This document shows positions 28,404-37,573 of a stretch of 64,000 nucleotides of DNA, one piece after another. Source of the stretch: Paenibacillus_D sp047238105 (GTDB taxonomy: Bacteria; Bacillota; Bacilli; Paenibacillales; Paenibacillaceae). Each line of letters begins with the position of its first letter. Within the stretch, counting starts at the first letter, position 1. The position numbers and the translations under genes are program-made. Below the pieces are notes generated by a model. It saw only the letters and a list, made by a program, of their open reading frames with translations. It was not told where the DNA came from and did no database searches. The DNA is taken from NCBI RefSeq assembly GCF_047238105.1, contig NZ_JBDFMD010000001.1:1674001-1738000 (forward strand), written 5' to 3'.

Positions 28404-30146
28404 CTATTCATAGTAATGCAAGGAAATGCTGCTATTGCCCCGGAGACGCACCGGATGCTCGCCGTCTCCCACAGACCCTGCCGCATGATTGCCGGACTGG
28501 AATAAGGGAAGCTCCGAATGGATCTCGCCGAATGTGACGGTCGCCGATACGATGTAATCCCCTTCTCTCGGCAGCGCAGCGGTGATGTTGCCGATCGCGC
28601 TGTCCAGGTGCCAGCTCCCGCCTACGCGGCTGCTGCGAATCCGAATCTCCCCATTCAGCGTATCCGCAACCACCGCTCCCGCCGCTTCCTCGACCTCGAT
28701 CTCACCGTGCTTAGTCTGCGCATCCAGCGCCCCGCCCAACTCGCTGATCCGAAGATCGCCGTTCACGGTAACGATCGTCAGATCGTCTGTAACATTGCCG
28801 GCTTCGATGTGGCCGTTAGCTCCGCGGAGCTCTGCGCTGCCGGAAACATCCCAGGCCTCGATACTGCCGTTGCGTGTCGAGATATACAGCGGACCGGTTG
28901 TACCGACTGTCTTCACCTCACCGTAAACTCTCTCGATGTGCAAACCTTTCGGGGCTGCGATATCGCGAACCGAGATATCGCCCGCCGTACCCCTCAGGAA
29001 CACCGCAAGTGGACCGGGATTCTCCTGATCAGCGGGGAGCGGTATCGTAACCGTCACATTGATCCGCGGCTTCCACCCTTCCTCGGGCCCATACCCGGCT
29101 CCTTCCGTCTGGATGACAAGTGCTTCATCTCCGCTAACCCGGATTGCCGAACGCTCTGCAACTGCACGGGCCGCTTCCTCATCAGGCAGATCGATCCAGA
29201 CGACAGCCTCTATACGGAGCTGGGAGGAATCGTCGCTCTTCAGCGTGATTGTCCCGTTGTCATTGTCGACTCGAAGCTCTGCCCACGCTTCCGCTTCCAG
29301 CAGGATAGGCTCCAGTTCGTAGGAGTATCCCGTCTCTCCGGTGTAGCCTGCGAATTCACGATGCTCCGCTGCCCATTGGTCCAGCCATCGCACGGGCAGG
29401 TCGGCATAGTGGGCGACGCCTAAGGCTGCTGTGAATGCAACGGCTGCTGTCAGTAGTGCCGGCGCATCCAACCGATATCGACGGGCGTTACGAAGACGAA
29501 GCGCTGTCCACTCAAGACCGAGCAGCACGAACACAAGCGGCCACCAAGTCAGCCAATAGCTATAAATCGTCTCAGCATTAGGCAGCTTCAGCACACGATC
29601 TGCCGCCAGGGTGAACGCAGTAAGCAGCAGAACCAGCGCTCCCGTCCCCCTGCCAAACGGCCAGCTGCCTCTGGACAAGCGCCAGATTAAGAATCCTGAT
29701 ATCATAGCTGTCATCACGGAAGGCGCCGCATCCCCGGCGGCCTGAAGCGGGCCGGATGCCCCTGAGGGAGCACGAATCAACAGGATGATGCACGCAGCGA
29801 TAAGGATCAAAACTACTACTTGACCATATCGCATCGCAAGAGTCTTCCGGTACGGCTTGATGTTGCTCTCTGCTTCTGCGAGCTGCAAGGCGTCATAGAC
29901 ACTGTAGCCATATAGAACCGGAAGCAGCAGCACCAGATAGACGATCAGCAGCAGGTGTCTTCCGCCGGCGGCATTGGCATAGTAAACGGCAGCCGTCGCG
30001 TCCAGGATGGCTGCTGCAAGCAAGAGCAGGCCTTTGGTGACATCGCCCAAATAGAGTTGGCCGCCTCCCGGCAGCATAGCCCCAAACAGACCTGACAGAA
30101 GCCGGCGCTTAGGGACTGGCTGCGAATCGTTATCGGTGTGGGTCAT
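28404..30146 (-). CDS. Membrane protein with DUF4097-type beta-repeat domain
   Basis: 580 residues. The N-terminal half has about eight membrane segments, starting with a GAMLPGGGQLYLGD motif common in TM2-like or sporulation-associated proteins. The second half, about residues 280-580, is a beta-strand repeat (TVNGDLRISELGG, TKHGEIEVEE, TLNGEIRIRSS, SAIGNITAALP) typical of DUF4097 adhesin-like proteins. Its role is unknown. It overlaps the MgtC-like gene by one base (TAATG), so the two are probably translated together. A membrane plus outward-facing beta domain would suit an envelope stress role, but that is inference. Confidence 0.75.
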   Translation of the reverse strand: MTHTDNDSQPVPKRRLLSGLFGAMLPGGGQLYLGDVTKGLLLLAAAILDATAAVYYANAAGGRHLLLIVYLVLLLPVLYGYSVYDALQLAEAESNIKPYRKTLAMRYGQVVVLILIAACIILLIRAPSGASGPLQAAGDAAPSVMTAMISGFLIWRLSRGSWPFGRGTGALVLLLTAFTLAADRVLKLPNAETIYSYWLTWWPLVFVLLGLEWTALRLRNARRYRLDAPALLTAAVAFTAALGVAHYADLPVRWLDQWAAEHREFAGYTGETGYSYELEPILLEAEAWAELRVDNDNGTITLKSDDSSQLRIEAVVWIDLPDEEAARAVAERSAIRVSGDEALVIQTEGAGYGPEEGWKPRINVTVTIPLPADQENPGPLAVFLRGTAGDISVRDIAAPKGLHIERVYGEVKTVGTTGPLYISTRNGSIEAWDVSGSAELRGANGHIEAGNVTDDLTIVTVNGDLRISELGGALDAQTKHGEIEVEEAAGAVVADTLNGEIRIRSSRVGGSWHLDSAIGNITAALPREGDYIVSATVTFGEIHSELPLFQSGNHAAGSVGDGEHPVRLRGNSSISLHYYE

Positions 30147-30856
30147 TAATCGAGGCTCACCGCCCGTATGCCGTCGAGCCGTTTAATCTCGTCCACGAGC
30201 ATCCAGGGCGATTCGCCGCTGGGCAGCGTGATTTTCAGATGAAGCATATAATCAGGCATCAGCAGTTCTTTATCAGCGTGATCAACGATAGACGCTTTGC
30301 GAATCATAATATTGCGCTTGGTCAGCAGGGTGGTGACTGTCTCCATGATTACGCCCTGCTCTGCCGCACGGATGACCAGCAAGTGTTCTTGCTTGCCTCT
30401 GAGAAACCGTTTTTCCATCTTGTTGAGCGCCCACAGGATGATGAGGACCATCACAGTAGAAAATATAGAAGCATAAACAAAACCCGCGCCTACCGCCAGT
30501 CCAATCGCAGAGACGACCCAGAGCGTCGCTGCCGTAGTCAGTCCCGTAATTGCTTTCCCCGTGAAAAGAATCGTGCCGGCGCCGAGAAAACCAATCCCCG
30601 TGATGACCTGGGCAGCCAGACGAGCAGGATCTAGTCGGACATTGCCTTCATTGACGAACTCGGAAAAACCATAGATGGATAACAACATCAGCAAGCAGGA
30701 GCCCAGGCAGACCAGGATATTGGTGCGCAGTCCTGCCGGATGATTGGAGTGCTCCCGCTCGAAGCCGATCAGTCCGCCCAGCAGGACGGCAATCAATAGA
30801 CGGATCAATATTTCATATTCGCTAATGTACCACGGGCTGTCAGCAACAAGCTCCAC
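30146..30856 (-). CDS. MgtC/SapB family membrane protein
   Basis: 236 residues. The first 130 form four to five membrane helices with RLLIAVLLGGLIGFEREHSNHPAGLRTNILVCLGSC, the MgtC/SapB signature (conserved GFERE and AGLRT). A cytoplasmic domain of about 100 residues with an ACT-like fold follows. MgtC relatives act in magnesium homeostasis and membrane energetics. A GTG at 30856 has GGAGG seven bases upstream; the GTG at 30862 is too close to it. First gene of a two-gene operon with the DUF4097-type protein. Confidence 0.88.
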   Translation of the reverse strand: MELVADSPWYISEYEILIRLLIAVLLGGLIGFEREHSNHPAGLRTNILVCLGSCLLMLLSIYGFSEFVNEGNVRLDPARLAAQVITGIGFLGAGTILFTGKAITGLTTAATLWVVSAIGLAVGAGFVYASIFSTVMVLIILWALNKMEKRFLRGKQEHLLVIRAAEQGVIMETVTTLLTKRNIMIRKASIVDHADKELLMPDYMLHLKITLPSGESPWMLVDEIKRLDGIRAVSLD

Positions 30857-30980
30857 AGGCACTCCTCCCCTTCCTCAAATGGGACTTCTCCACATAACTA
30901 TATACATATGGGTAGAATAAAACCGCCATGCCTTTTTACAAGTCACATGACGGTTTAAGACAAGGTGAAACGGCTTCGCC

Positions 30981-31020
30981 TAAGAGTTTTGCAAAGCAAA
31001 ACTGGCTTCGTAAGCATACG
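30981..31020. repeat. Dispersed hairpin repeat, copy B
   Basis: Stem AGTTTTGC/GCAAAACT, then CGTAAGCATACG. Matches copy A at 34 of 40 positions. It lies in the 273-bp gap between gatB and the MgtC-like gene, which holds no gene. Confidence 0.6.
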
Positions 31021-31129
31021 GCGCAGCAAGTTTCATTCCGGAGAAATACAAGCCAAGTAGATAGCAGAATCATATCTCTCTTGTATTTTTAACCATAACG
31101 GCGAGGTTCATAACCGTTTTCGACAGGTC

Positions 31130-32572
31130 TCAGCCATTCAGCCGCTCGACCAGCAGTTTGTTGGCCAAGCCGGGATTGGCTTTGCCTTTGGAAGCCTTCA
31201 TCACTTGTCCGACAAGGAAGCCGATCGCTTTTTCTTTGCCAGCTTTGTAGTCTTCGACCGATTGCGGGTTGCCGGCGATCACCTGGTCGACGATCTCCAG
31301 GATCGCTCCCTCATCGCTGATCTGTACCAGCCCTTGCTCCTCGACGATCTTCTGGGGCAGCTTGCCGGACTCCAGCATCGCTTTGAATACAGTCTTGGCA
31401 ATTTTGCCGCTGATCACGCCTTTTTCCAGCAAGCCGATCATCTCCCCAAGGCCTTGACCGGTGATCTTCACGTCGGCCAATTCCAGGTTGTTGGTGTTCA
31501 GATAGCCGAGCAGCTCGCCCATGATCCAATTGGCCACGGACTTGGCATCCTTCGTATATTGCAAGCTTTCTTCGAAGAAATCGGCCAGCTTCATCGAGGC
31601 CGTGATGACATCGGCGTCATAGGACGACAGCCCATAGTCCGCCTGATAACGGGATTTGCGGGCATCAGGCAGCTCGGGGATCGACGCGCGGACACGCTCT
31701 TTCCAGTCTTCGCCGATCGTCAGACGCACCAGATCCGGATCCGGGAAGTAGCGGTAGTCATGCGCTTCTTCCTTGCCGCGCATGGAGATCGTCTTGCCTT
31801 GCGCCTCATCCCAGCGCCTTGTCTCCTGGACGACTTCTCCGCCGCTATCCAGTACTTCGGCCTGACGCCACTGTTCGTATTCCAGACCACGCTGTACGCC
31901 GCGGAAGGAGTTCATGTTCTTCAGCTCGGCGCGCGTACCGAATTTCTCTTGCCCCCAAGGGCGGATACTGATGTTGGCGTCGCAGCGCAGCGAGCCTTCC
32001 TCCATCTTCACATCCGATACGTCGCAGTACAGCATGATCGCCTTCAGCTTCTCGAGATAGGCCTTGGCTTCCTCCGGCGTCCGGATATCCGGCTCGGAGA
32101 CGATCTCCACCAGCGGCGTGCCGACCCGGTTCAGGTCGACCAGCGACGCGTAGCCGCCGTCGACATGCGTCAGCTTCCCGGCGTCCTCCTCCAGATGGAG
32201 ACGGGTGATGCCGATCCGCTTGGTCTGGCCGTCTACTTCGATATCGATCCAGCCGTGCTCGCCGATCGGCTTGTCGTATTGGGAGATCTGATACGCCTTG
32301 GGCGAATCCGGATAAAAATAGTTTTTGCGGTCGAACTTGCTCTCCGATGCGATCTCGCAATTGAGCGCCATCGCAGCTTTCATGGCATACTCCACCGCTT
32401 GCCTGTTCAGCACTGGCAGCACGCCGGGATGCCCCAGGCAAATCGGGCAGGTGTGGCTGTTCGGCGGCGCTCCGAAGGACGTGGAGCAGCCGCAAAAAAT
32501 CTTGCTCTTCGTGTGCAGCTCCACATGGACTTCAAGTCCGACTACCGTTTCATATTTGGATGTCTCAGACAT
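31130..32572 (-). CDS. gatB: GatB, Asp/Glu-tRNA amidotransferase subunit B
   Basis: 480 residues, normal length. It activates and amidates Glu-tRNA(Gln) or Asp-tRNA(Asn) together with GatA and GatC. The GatB cradle core has VVGLEVHVELHTKSKIFCGC, with zinc cysteines CGC and CPICLGHPG, then FDRKNYFYPD and the C-terminal YqeY-like helical domain with KGKANPGLANKLLVERL. AGGAGG precedes the ATG. It is the last gene of gatCAB. No GlnS is seen in the window, so indirect Gln-tRNA formation is likely. Confidence 0.97.
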   Translation of the reverse strand: MSETSKYETVVGLEVHVELHTKSKIFCGCSTSFGAPPNSHTCPICLGHPGVLPVLNRQAVEYAMKAAMALNCEIASESKFDRKNYFYPDSPKAYQISQYDKPIGEHGWIDIEVDGQTKRIGITRLHLEEDAGKLTHVDGGYASLVDLNRVGTPLVEIVSEPDIRTPEEAKAYLEKLKAIMLYCDVSDVKMEEGSLRCDANISIRPWGQEKFGTRAELKNMNSFRGVQRGLEYEQWRQAEVLDSGGEVVQETRRWDEAQGKTISMRGKEEAHDYRYFPDPDLVRLTIGEDWKERVRASIPELPDARKSRYQADYGLSSYDADVITASMKLADFFEESLQYTKDAKSVANWIMGELLGYLNTNNLELADVKITGQGLGEMIGLLEKGVISGKIAKTVFKAMLESGKLPQKIVEEQGLVQISDEGAILEIVDQVIAGNPQSVEDYKAGKEKAIGFLVGQVMKASKGKANPGLANKLLVERLNG

Positions 32573-32644
32573 TATTCTCGTTCCTCCTGCTATGGGTGGA
32601 TTGCGTCGCCCTATCGAGCGCGTTCGGGCTTTTTGAACAACCTC

Positions 32645-34105
32645 TTACAGTTGCGGACGCAAGGTGTGGTGTCCGGTATGCTGCTCATAGGCATGCGCTG
32701 CCCGCAGCACCGTGGACTCGTCAAAAGCTTTGCCGATGATCTGCAGGCCGACCGGCAGTCCATCCGCAAGTCCGCAAGGGACGCTGATCGCCGGCACGCC
32801 TGCCAGGCTGACCGGAATCGTGCAGATATCATTCAGATACATCGTCAAGGGATCGCCGATCTGCTCGCCGATCCGGAAGGCGGTCGTCGGCGCAGTCGGT
32901 CCCATGATCAGGTCGAAGCGCTCGAACACCTGGTCAAAGTCCCGCTTGATGAGTGTGCGGACCTGCTGTGCCTTCAGGTAGTAAGCGTCGTAATAGCCGG
33001 AGCTCAGCGCATACGTGCCCAGCATGATCCGGCGTTTCACCTCGGGGCCGAACCCCTGGCTGCGGGATTTGCGGTACAGGTCGATCAGGTTGTCCGGGTT
33101 GTCCGCCCGCACGCCGTAACGCACGCCATCGAAGCGTGCCAGATTGGACGAAGCTTCCGAGGATGCCAGCAGATAATACGTCGCGACGGCATATTCGGTA
33201 TGCGGCAGCGACACTTCCTCCCAGGTTGCCCCCAGATCCTCATACACCTTGAGGGCGGCCAGGACCGCTTCCTTCACCTGACTGTCGATGCCTTCGCCCA
33301 GGTATTCCTTCGGTACGCCGATCCGCAGTCCTTTGACATCGCCGCTGAGGGCACTGACGTAATCGGGAATCGAGACGTTGGCCGAGGTGGAGTCCATCTC
33401 ATCGTAGCCGGCGATCGCCTGCAGGACGTACGCAGCATCCTCGACATTTTTGGTGATCGGTCCGATCTGGTCGAGCGACGAAGCAAAAGCCACGAGGCCA
33501 AAGCGCGATACCAGGCCATACGTCGGCTTCAGACCCACCACGCCGCAGTACGATGCCGGTTGGCGGATCGATCCGCCGGTATCCGAGCCCAGCGAGAAAT
33601 AGACCTGACCAGCCGCTACAGCTGCCGCAGAGCCGCCGCTCGACCCGCCCGGGACGCGCTCACGGTTCCATGGGTTGCGAGTGGCATGATAGCTGGAGTT
33701 TTCATTGGAGCCGCCCATGGCGAACTCGTCCATATTAAGCTTGCCGATCGTCACGGATTGCGCCTGCTTCAGCTTCCGGGTCACGGTCGCATCGTAAATT
33801 GGATTGAAATTATCCAGGAACTGACTGGCGCATGTCGTCCGCAAGCCCTCGGTAGAAATATTATCCTTGATCCCTGCAGGCAGACCAAAAAGCAGCCCCA
33901 GCTCGCCGCTCTCGGCGATCTGCCCATCCAACCGGGCTGCCTCCGTGCGAGCGCCGTCCTCATCCAGGGTAATAAATGCCTTAATCTCCGGCTCGGTGCT
34001 GCCGATGCGAGCATAAGACGCATCCACCAGCTCCGTTACCGAGAGCTCCTTGTCCCGCAGCTTGTTATGTACCTCTTGCAGCCGCATATCAAAAATCGAA
34101 GCCAA
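32645..34105 (-). CDS. gatA: GatA, glutamyl-tRNA(Gln) amidotransferase subunit A
   Basis: 486 residues of the amidase signature family. It frees ammonia from glutamine and passes it to GatB. The catalytic triad Lys80 (LPAGIKDN), Ser155 (GGSSGGSA) and Ser179 (GSDTGGSIR) is intact. It starts with a TTG at 34105, eight bases after GGGAGG; the next ATG (MRLQ) lacks a site. It follows gatC and precedes gatB at 72 bp, the standard order. Confidence 0.97.
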   Translation of the reverse strand: MASIFDMRLQEVHNKLRDKELSVTELVDASYARIGSTEPEIKAFITLDEDGARTEAARLDGQIAESGELGLLFGLPAGIKDNISTEGLRTTCASQFLDNFNPIYDATVTRKLKQAQSVTIGKLNMDEFAMGGSNENSSYHATRNPWNRERVPGGSSGGSAAAVAAGQVYFSLGSDTGGSIRQPASYCGVVGLKPTYGLVSRFGLVAFASSLDQIGPITKNVEDAAYVLQAIAGYDEMDSTSANVSIPDYVSALSGDVKGLRIGVPKEYLGEGIDSQVKEAVLAALKVYEDLGATWEEVSLPHTEYAVATYYLLASSEASSNLARFDGVRYGVRADNPDNLIDLYRKSRSQGFGPEVKRRIMLGTYALSSGYYDAYYLKAQQVRTLIKRDFDQVFERFDLIMGPTAPTTAFRIGEQIGDPLTMYLNDICTIPVSLAGVPAISVPCGLADGLPVGLQIIGKAFDESTVLRAAHAYEQHTGHHTLRPQL

Positions 34106-34136
34106 CTTGAGCTCCTCCCTTCATCCTCCGCTATGA

Positions 34137-34424
34137 TTATTCCAATACAGCCGGCACCCGGAACTGCCCGTCCTCTTCGTCCGGCGCATTCTTCATCGCC
34201 TGCTCCGTGCCTGTCGACTCGCGGACCTCGTCCTCTCGCATCACATTGGTGATCGGCAGTACGTGCGTCGTCGGTTCAACACCTGTCGTATCCAGCTCGC
34301 CCAGCTTCTCGGCGTATTTCAAGATCGCACTCAGCTGTTCGGTGAAGGTCTCGGTCTCCTCTGGAGTCAATTCTAGCCGGGCCAGCTTGGCCACATGCTC
34401 GACGTCCTGGTTCGTAATGCTCAT
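34137..34424 (-). CDS. gatC: GatC, amidotransferase subunit C
   Basis: 95 residues. The N-terminal SITNQDVEHVAKLARLELTPEE and the C-terminal acidic loop (DEVRESTGTEQAMKNAPDEEDGQFRVPAVLE) are canonical for GatC, which ties GatA to GatB. A strong promoter lies at 34471-34499. Opens the gatCAB operon. Confidence 0.95.
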   Translation of the reverse strand: MSITNQDVEHVAKLARLELTPEETETFTEQLSAILKYAEKLGELDTTGVEPTTHVLPITNVMREDEVRESTGTEQAMKNAPDEEDGQFRVPAVLE

Positions 34425-34470
34425 CTCTTATCTGCCTCCTTCCACGTTTGCACAATTGCTCATTCTTCCT

Positions 34471-34499
34471 ATTATAGCCCAGAGCTGGCGGCAACTCAA
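34471..34499 (-). promoter_or_regulatory. gatCAB promoter
   Basis: Minus-strand TTGAGT (34494-34499), 17-bp spacer, TATAAT (34471-34476), 46 bp upstream of gatC. Confidence 0.7.
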
Positions 34500-34590
34500 T
34501 GACGAAACCCTGGCAGGAGCAACACGCTGGGTCCGGCAGACAGCGGGGCCGCAGACGCCTCAAACCATCTTGTTCGGCCGGCTGACATGA

Positions 34591-34619
34591 AAAGAAGCTC
34601 CCCTGCACGGGAAGCTTCC
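34591..34619 (-). terminator. Terminator after the IDEAL-domain gene
   Basis: GAAGCTCCC and GGGAAGCTTC pair with one bulge; on the minus strand TTTT follows. It separates that gene from the gatCAB promoter. Confidence 0.6.
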
Positions 34620-34642
34620 TGATCACTCGGCACTGGATCTAG

Positions 34643-35026
34643 CTAGATCCACGCCTTCAAATTAATCTGACGGATGAAGTCTTCACGGGTTTGCCCGTCC
34701 TGGGGCACCTCCTGCTCTTCTTCCTCCGCCTCGTCCTCGCCATTCATAATCCAGTTGAACAGCTCTTCGTTGCGCGTAGCCAAAGCGTAGTCGATCAACG
34801 CCTCGCGCTCGATGCGCTCCGCTTCCTGCTGGAGCAGCACTTCCTCCAGCTCCAGGTCCGCTGCCGGCACGAAGAAATTTTTGTTCGCCTTCGGGATCCG
34901 CACGACATAATCGAATGCATTGTCCTGATTGCGGTCATAAGCGATTATATACCCATACTCCCCGACCGGGAGGTGTTGTTCGAACTGATCCGATATGACG
35001 ATGACACGTTGACCCAGCTTCCACAT
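34643..35026 (-). CDS. IDEAL-domain protein
   Basis: 127 residues, soluble. The N-terminal half (about 1-60) looks like a small beta-rich domain. The stretch REALIDYALATRNEELFNWIM, residues about 73-93, fits the IDEAL pattern (IDxAL...E.F), a short helix motif in several Bacillales regulatory proteins. An acidic tail (GEDEAEEEEQEVPQDGQ) follows. Function unknown. GGGGG precedes the start; the gene stands alone and ends in a terminator. Confidence 0.7.
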   Translation of the reverse strand: MWKLGQRVIVISDQFEQHLPVGEYGYIIAYDRNQDNAFDYVVRIPKANKNFFVPAADLELEEVLLQQEAERIEREALIDYALATRNEELFNWIMNGEDEAEEEEQEVPQDGQTREDFIRQINLKAWI

Positions 35027-35157
35027 CGCATGTATGCCCCCTAACCTCTAGCAGCTCAAGAAACTATGAATGCAGGTTCACAAGCTCTATGACACTATCC
35101 TACTAAAAAATGATAGACGTGTCCAATTCAAGCTGTGCATTTAAGTTCGGGATCTGC

Positions 35158-36381
35158 TCAAGGAGCGATGCGGATAAGCTCCTCCGGCGTCTGCGTCAGC
35201 GCCCGCGCCCCGTCCGGCGTGATGAGATAGCAGTTCTCGATGCCGACGACACCCCGGCCAGGGAAGGTAAACTTGGGCTCCACCGCCACCACGGTGCCTG
35301 CTGCCATCGGCTCATCAAAACCTGCCGCCAGTACCGGCCACTCATCGATCTCCAGGCCGATCCCATGGCCGAGGAAACGCACTTGATCCGCGCCATAGCC
35401 CATAAAATGATCAGCGAGTCCGGCCTGACCAGCCATCGTCAATGCTTCGGCATACAGCTCGGAGGGCCGCACTCCCGGACGCAGTCGCTCCGCCGTCCGG
35501 CGGATGATCGACTCGGCCATGCGGTACGCCGCTGCCAGATCGTCCGGCAGCTCGCCGATTACGGCGGTGCGGCTCTGGTCGATGACGTAGCCGTCGATGC
35601 AGCAGCCAATATCGATCAGAATCGGCTCGCCCGCGCGGATCGGCCAGCGGCTGACGCTCTGCGGCGCTGCCGGACCGAGTCCGCGTCCGCCGGCAGGGCC
35701 GTCAAAATAACTGGGCTCGGCCGCAGACGCCCCCGCGCCGACCATCCCGGTCATGATCTCCTGGTTGTAGCCGCGCATCCGCATGAGGCCGATATGCCCG
35801 CGCTGCCGCAGTTCGTGCTCCAGTACAGCGATCCAGGCCAGCTCGGTCACGCCCTCGCGCAGCGACGCCAGGGCGATGTCCAGCGACTCCGCCAGGGCAG
35901 CGGCCGCCTGCTCGATCCGCTCAATCTCATATGCTGACTTGACGATTCGCAGACGGCGCAGGATCGCTGACCCATCGACCAGCTCCACCCCGTCCTCGGC
36001 AGCGGTCTGGAGCACGGATGACAGCTTGAGATACAACTGCGCCGGCAGCACATCCAGCTCTGTAGCGATCTTGGCCCTCCGGCCGCTGGCGAAGCTGGCA
36101 GGATACCGGGCAGCCAGCGTGCGGCCGAACGTACGGAAGGATCCGATCGGCTCGACCTGAATATTTGATTCCTGCTCGGCCCGCCCAACACTGCGCCGTA
36201 CGTAGTAGGTGGCGCGGCCCTCCTGCGGCACGAACACATAACCGGTCTGCATCGAGCCCGTCAGATAGTAGATGGCGACATTCTGGGTAATGAGACAGCC
36301 ATCCAGCCCTTGCTCGACCATAGCTGCCTGCAGCCGCTCGATTCGATCATTGCTTTCCTCCGCGGGAAGCCTGGTGTACAC
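35158..36381 (-). CDS. M24 family metallopeptidase (Xaa-Pro type)
   Basis: About 408 residues. N-terminal creatinase-like domain (about 1-150), then a pita-bread fold. Metal ligands are visible: ILIDIGCCIDGYVIDQSR (two Asp), FLGHGIGLEIDEWP (His) and AVEPKFTFPG plus GIENCYLI (Glu). It would cleave N-terminal residues before proline, or be a creatinase-like enzyme. The GTG at 36381 follows AGGAGG; a longer frame to 36480 would overlap the neighbouring gene. Its place as the last gene behind the tad-like cluster, 59 bp downstream, suggests co-transcription, but functional linkage is unproven. Confidence 0.82.
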   Translation of the reverse strand: MYTRLPAEESNDRIERLQAAMVEQGLDGCLITQNVAIYYLTGSMQTGYVFVPQEGRATYYVRRSVGRAEQESNIQVEPIGSFRTFGRTLAARYPASFASGRRAKIATELDVLPAQLYLKLSSVLQTAAEDGVELVDGSAILRRLRIVKSAYEIERIEQAAAALAESLDIALASLREGVTELAWIAVLEHELRQRGHIGLMRMRGYNQEIMTGMVGAGASAAEPSYFDGPAGGRGLGPAAPQSVSRWPIRAGEPILIDIGCCIDGYVIDQSRTAVIGELPDDLAAAYRMAESIIRRTAERLRPGVRPSELYAEALTMAGQAGLADHFMGYGADQVRFLGHGIGLEIDEWPVLAAGFDEPMAAGTVVAVEPKFTFPGRGVVGIENCYLITPDGARALTQTPEELIRIAP

Positions 36382-36440
36382 AAAGCATCTCCTCCTACCA
36401 ATGGTTATGCCCTCATTACACCAGTTATGTTCCCCTGCCG

Positions 36441-36926
36441 TCAACTCGTTACGAGCTCTGCGGTTCCTTTGATGTGCCATGCGATCGGATCGATGACCCG
36501 AAATGCCCGGGTGTACGGGACATGGGCGATGACCACGACTCCCGGACGCTGCAAGGTTACTTCATAATCGTATTGAGGGTTTCGGTAGGTGTAGGGAAAT
36601 TCCCGGTCGCTATTAATCACCTCCAGCACGACGATACGTACCGGCTCTCGCAAGGAAGAACCCGTCAACGGCTGACCAGCCCCGTCCAGCTTGAGATTGT
36701 AGTGGAGATACTCCCTTGCGGCGCTTGCAGCGGCATGCTCGTCGATACGGATCCAGCCCTCGGCCAAGGCCGCAGAGTCCAACTGCTGGGCAGCGGCATG
36801 GGCCGCGCGGTTGACCGCATGCTTGCCCTGAAACAGCGTCTGTATCGCCAGCTCCCCATCCGTCTGCACTGCCTGCAGCAGCGTCCAGACAACCATAAAC
36901 AAGATAAACAGCAGCAGCTTGTACAT
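36441..36926 (-). CDS. TadE/TadG-like small anchored protein
   Basis: 161 residues: one N-terminal TM segment (LLLFILFMVVWTLLQAV), then QTLFQGKHAVNRAAHAAAQQLDSAAL, a helical spine typical of pilin-like TadE proteins, and a beta-rich tail. No prepilin-type cleavage site is clear. Likely a minor pilin or assembly factor of the tad-like system; it is encoded between that cluster and the M24 peptidase. Confidence 0.55.
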   Translation of the reverse strand: MYKLLLFILFMVVWTLLQAVQTDGELAIQTLFQGKHAVNRAAHAAAQQLDSAALAEGWIRIDEHAAASAAREYLHYNLKLDGAGQPLTGSSLREPVRIVVLEVINSDREFPYTYRNPQYDYEVTLQRPGVVVIAHVPYTRAFRVIDPIAWHIKGTAELVTS

Positions 36927-37005
36927 CTTCTCCCCTCCTCATCGCTGCATCTCATCCCGGCGCGAGATCAGGGCACATACTCGCTCATCTTCATGCCAGA
37001 GGCGC

Positions 37006-37395
37006 TCATCCGGGTGTCCGGACTTTCGGGGGCGTCAGACCGATCAGCCGGTCGATCTCGAACAGACGCTCATACGGGTAGCGGATCGTCAGGATAAGAC
37101 CGGTGCCCCGCAGCAGCGGAGCGGCCGGATTGGTGGCGGTCAGCCCGCTGCTGGAGCTCACTTCGTATTCGGCCCGATCCGCATCCATGCCATAGGCGGA
37201 CAACCGTTCACGCGAAGCGGCGACCATCGCGCCATCGATATAGCCGTAGCTTCCGGCAGCGCCCACCTCCAGCATGTAGTCGACTTCTTTTTGGAGTACC
37301 GCCTGCCGCACCATGAACACATGCTTGTAGATCGGGGAGAACATGAACCAGCACATTGTCGAAGCCAGCAGGACGAACATCAGCAGCGTCTTCAT
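37006..37395 (-). CDS. TadE-like small membrane protein
   Basis: About 129 residues. A TM segment (LLMFVLLASTMCWFMFSPIY) is followed by VRQAVLQKEVDYMLEVGAAG, similar to the helical stalk after TadE TM regions, and a C-terminal beta-rich part with a Pro-rich end. ATG 37395 follows GGGAG and overlaps the stop of the tiny gene at 37392 (ATGA). Probably a minor pilin or pseudopilin. Confidence 0.55.
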   Translation of the reverse strand: MKTLLMFVLLASTMCWFMFSPIYKHVFMVRQAVLQKEVDYMLEVGAAGSYGYIDGAMVAASRERLSAYGMDADRAEYEVSSSSGLTATNPAAPLLRGTGLILTIRYPYERLFEIDRLIGLTPPKVRTPG

Positions 37396-37538
37396 GGATC
37401 GATCTCCCGAACCGCGCGTCCGAAGCGCCCGCCCCACTGCCTGACATCCTCTTGAGCGCCCTGATCCGTCCTGCCAAATGAATCATAGATGACAATCACG
37501 AGGACGACCATCATCACGGATATTAGAATGGACCGCAC
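37392..37538 (-). CDS. 48-residue membrane protein (tad-like cluster)
   Basis: Tiny gene with GTG start at 37538 behind AGGAGGAGG. The peptide starts VRSILISVMMVVLVIVIYD (one TM) and then a polar, Gly/Arg-rich tail ending REIDP. The stop overlaps the next start by ATGA, which argues strongly for translation. Its TM resembles that of the 49-residue protein upstream. It lacks a Flp cleavage site (G|xxxxEY). Confidence 0.6.
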   Translation of the reverse strand: MRSILISVMMVVLVIVIYDSFGRTDQGAQEDVRQWGGRFGRAVREIDP

Positions 37539-37573
37539 TATCTATTCCTCCTCCTGCTCAAGCCGTTCAACTA

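Noticed and set aside
31205..34252. 1,015-codon open frame on the plus strand
   Set aside because: It lies entirely antisense to gatB and gatA, which have intact motifs and normal lengths. Long antisense frames are expected in GC-rich codon third positions.
36382..36480. Extended N-terminus for the M24 peptidase
   Set aside because: It would overlap the preceding gene, while a GTG with AGGAGG exists at 36381.
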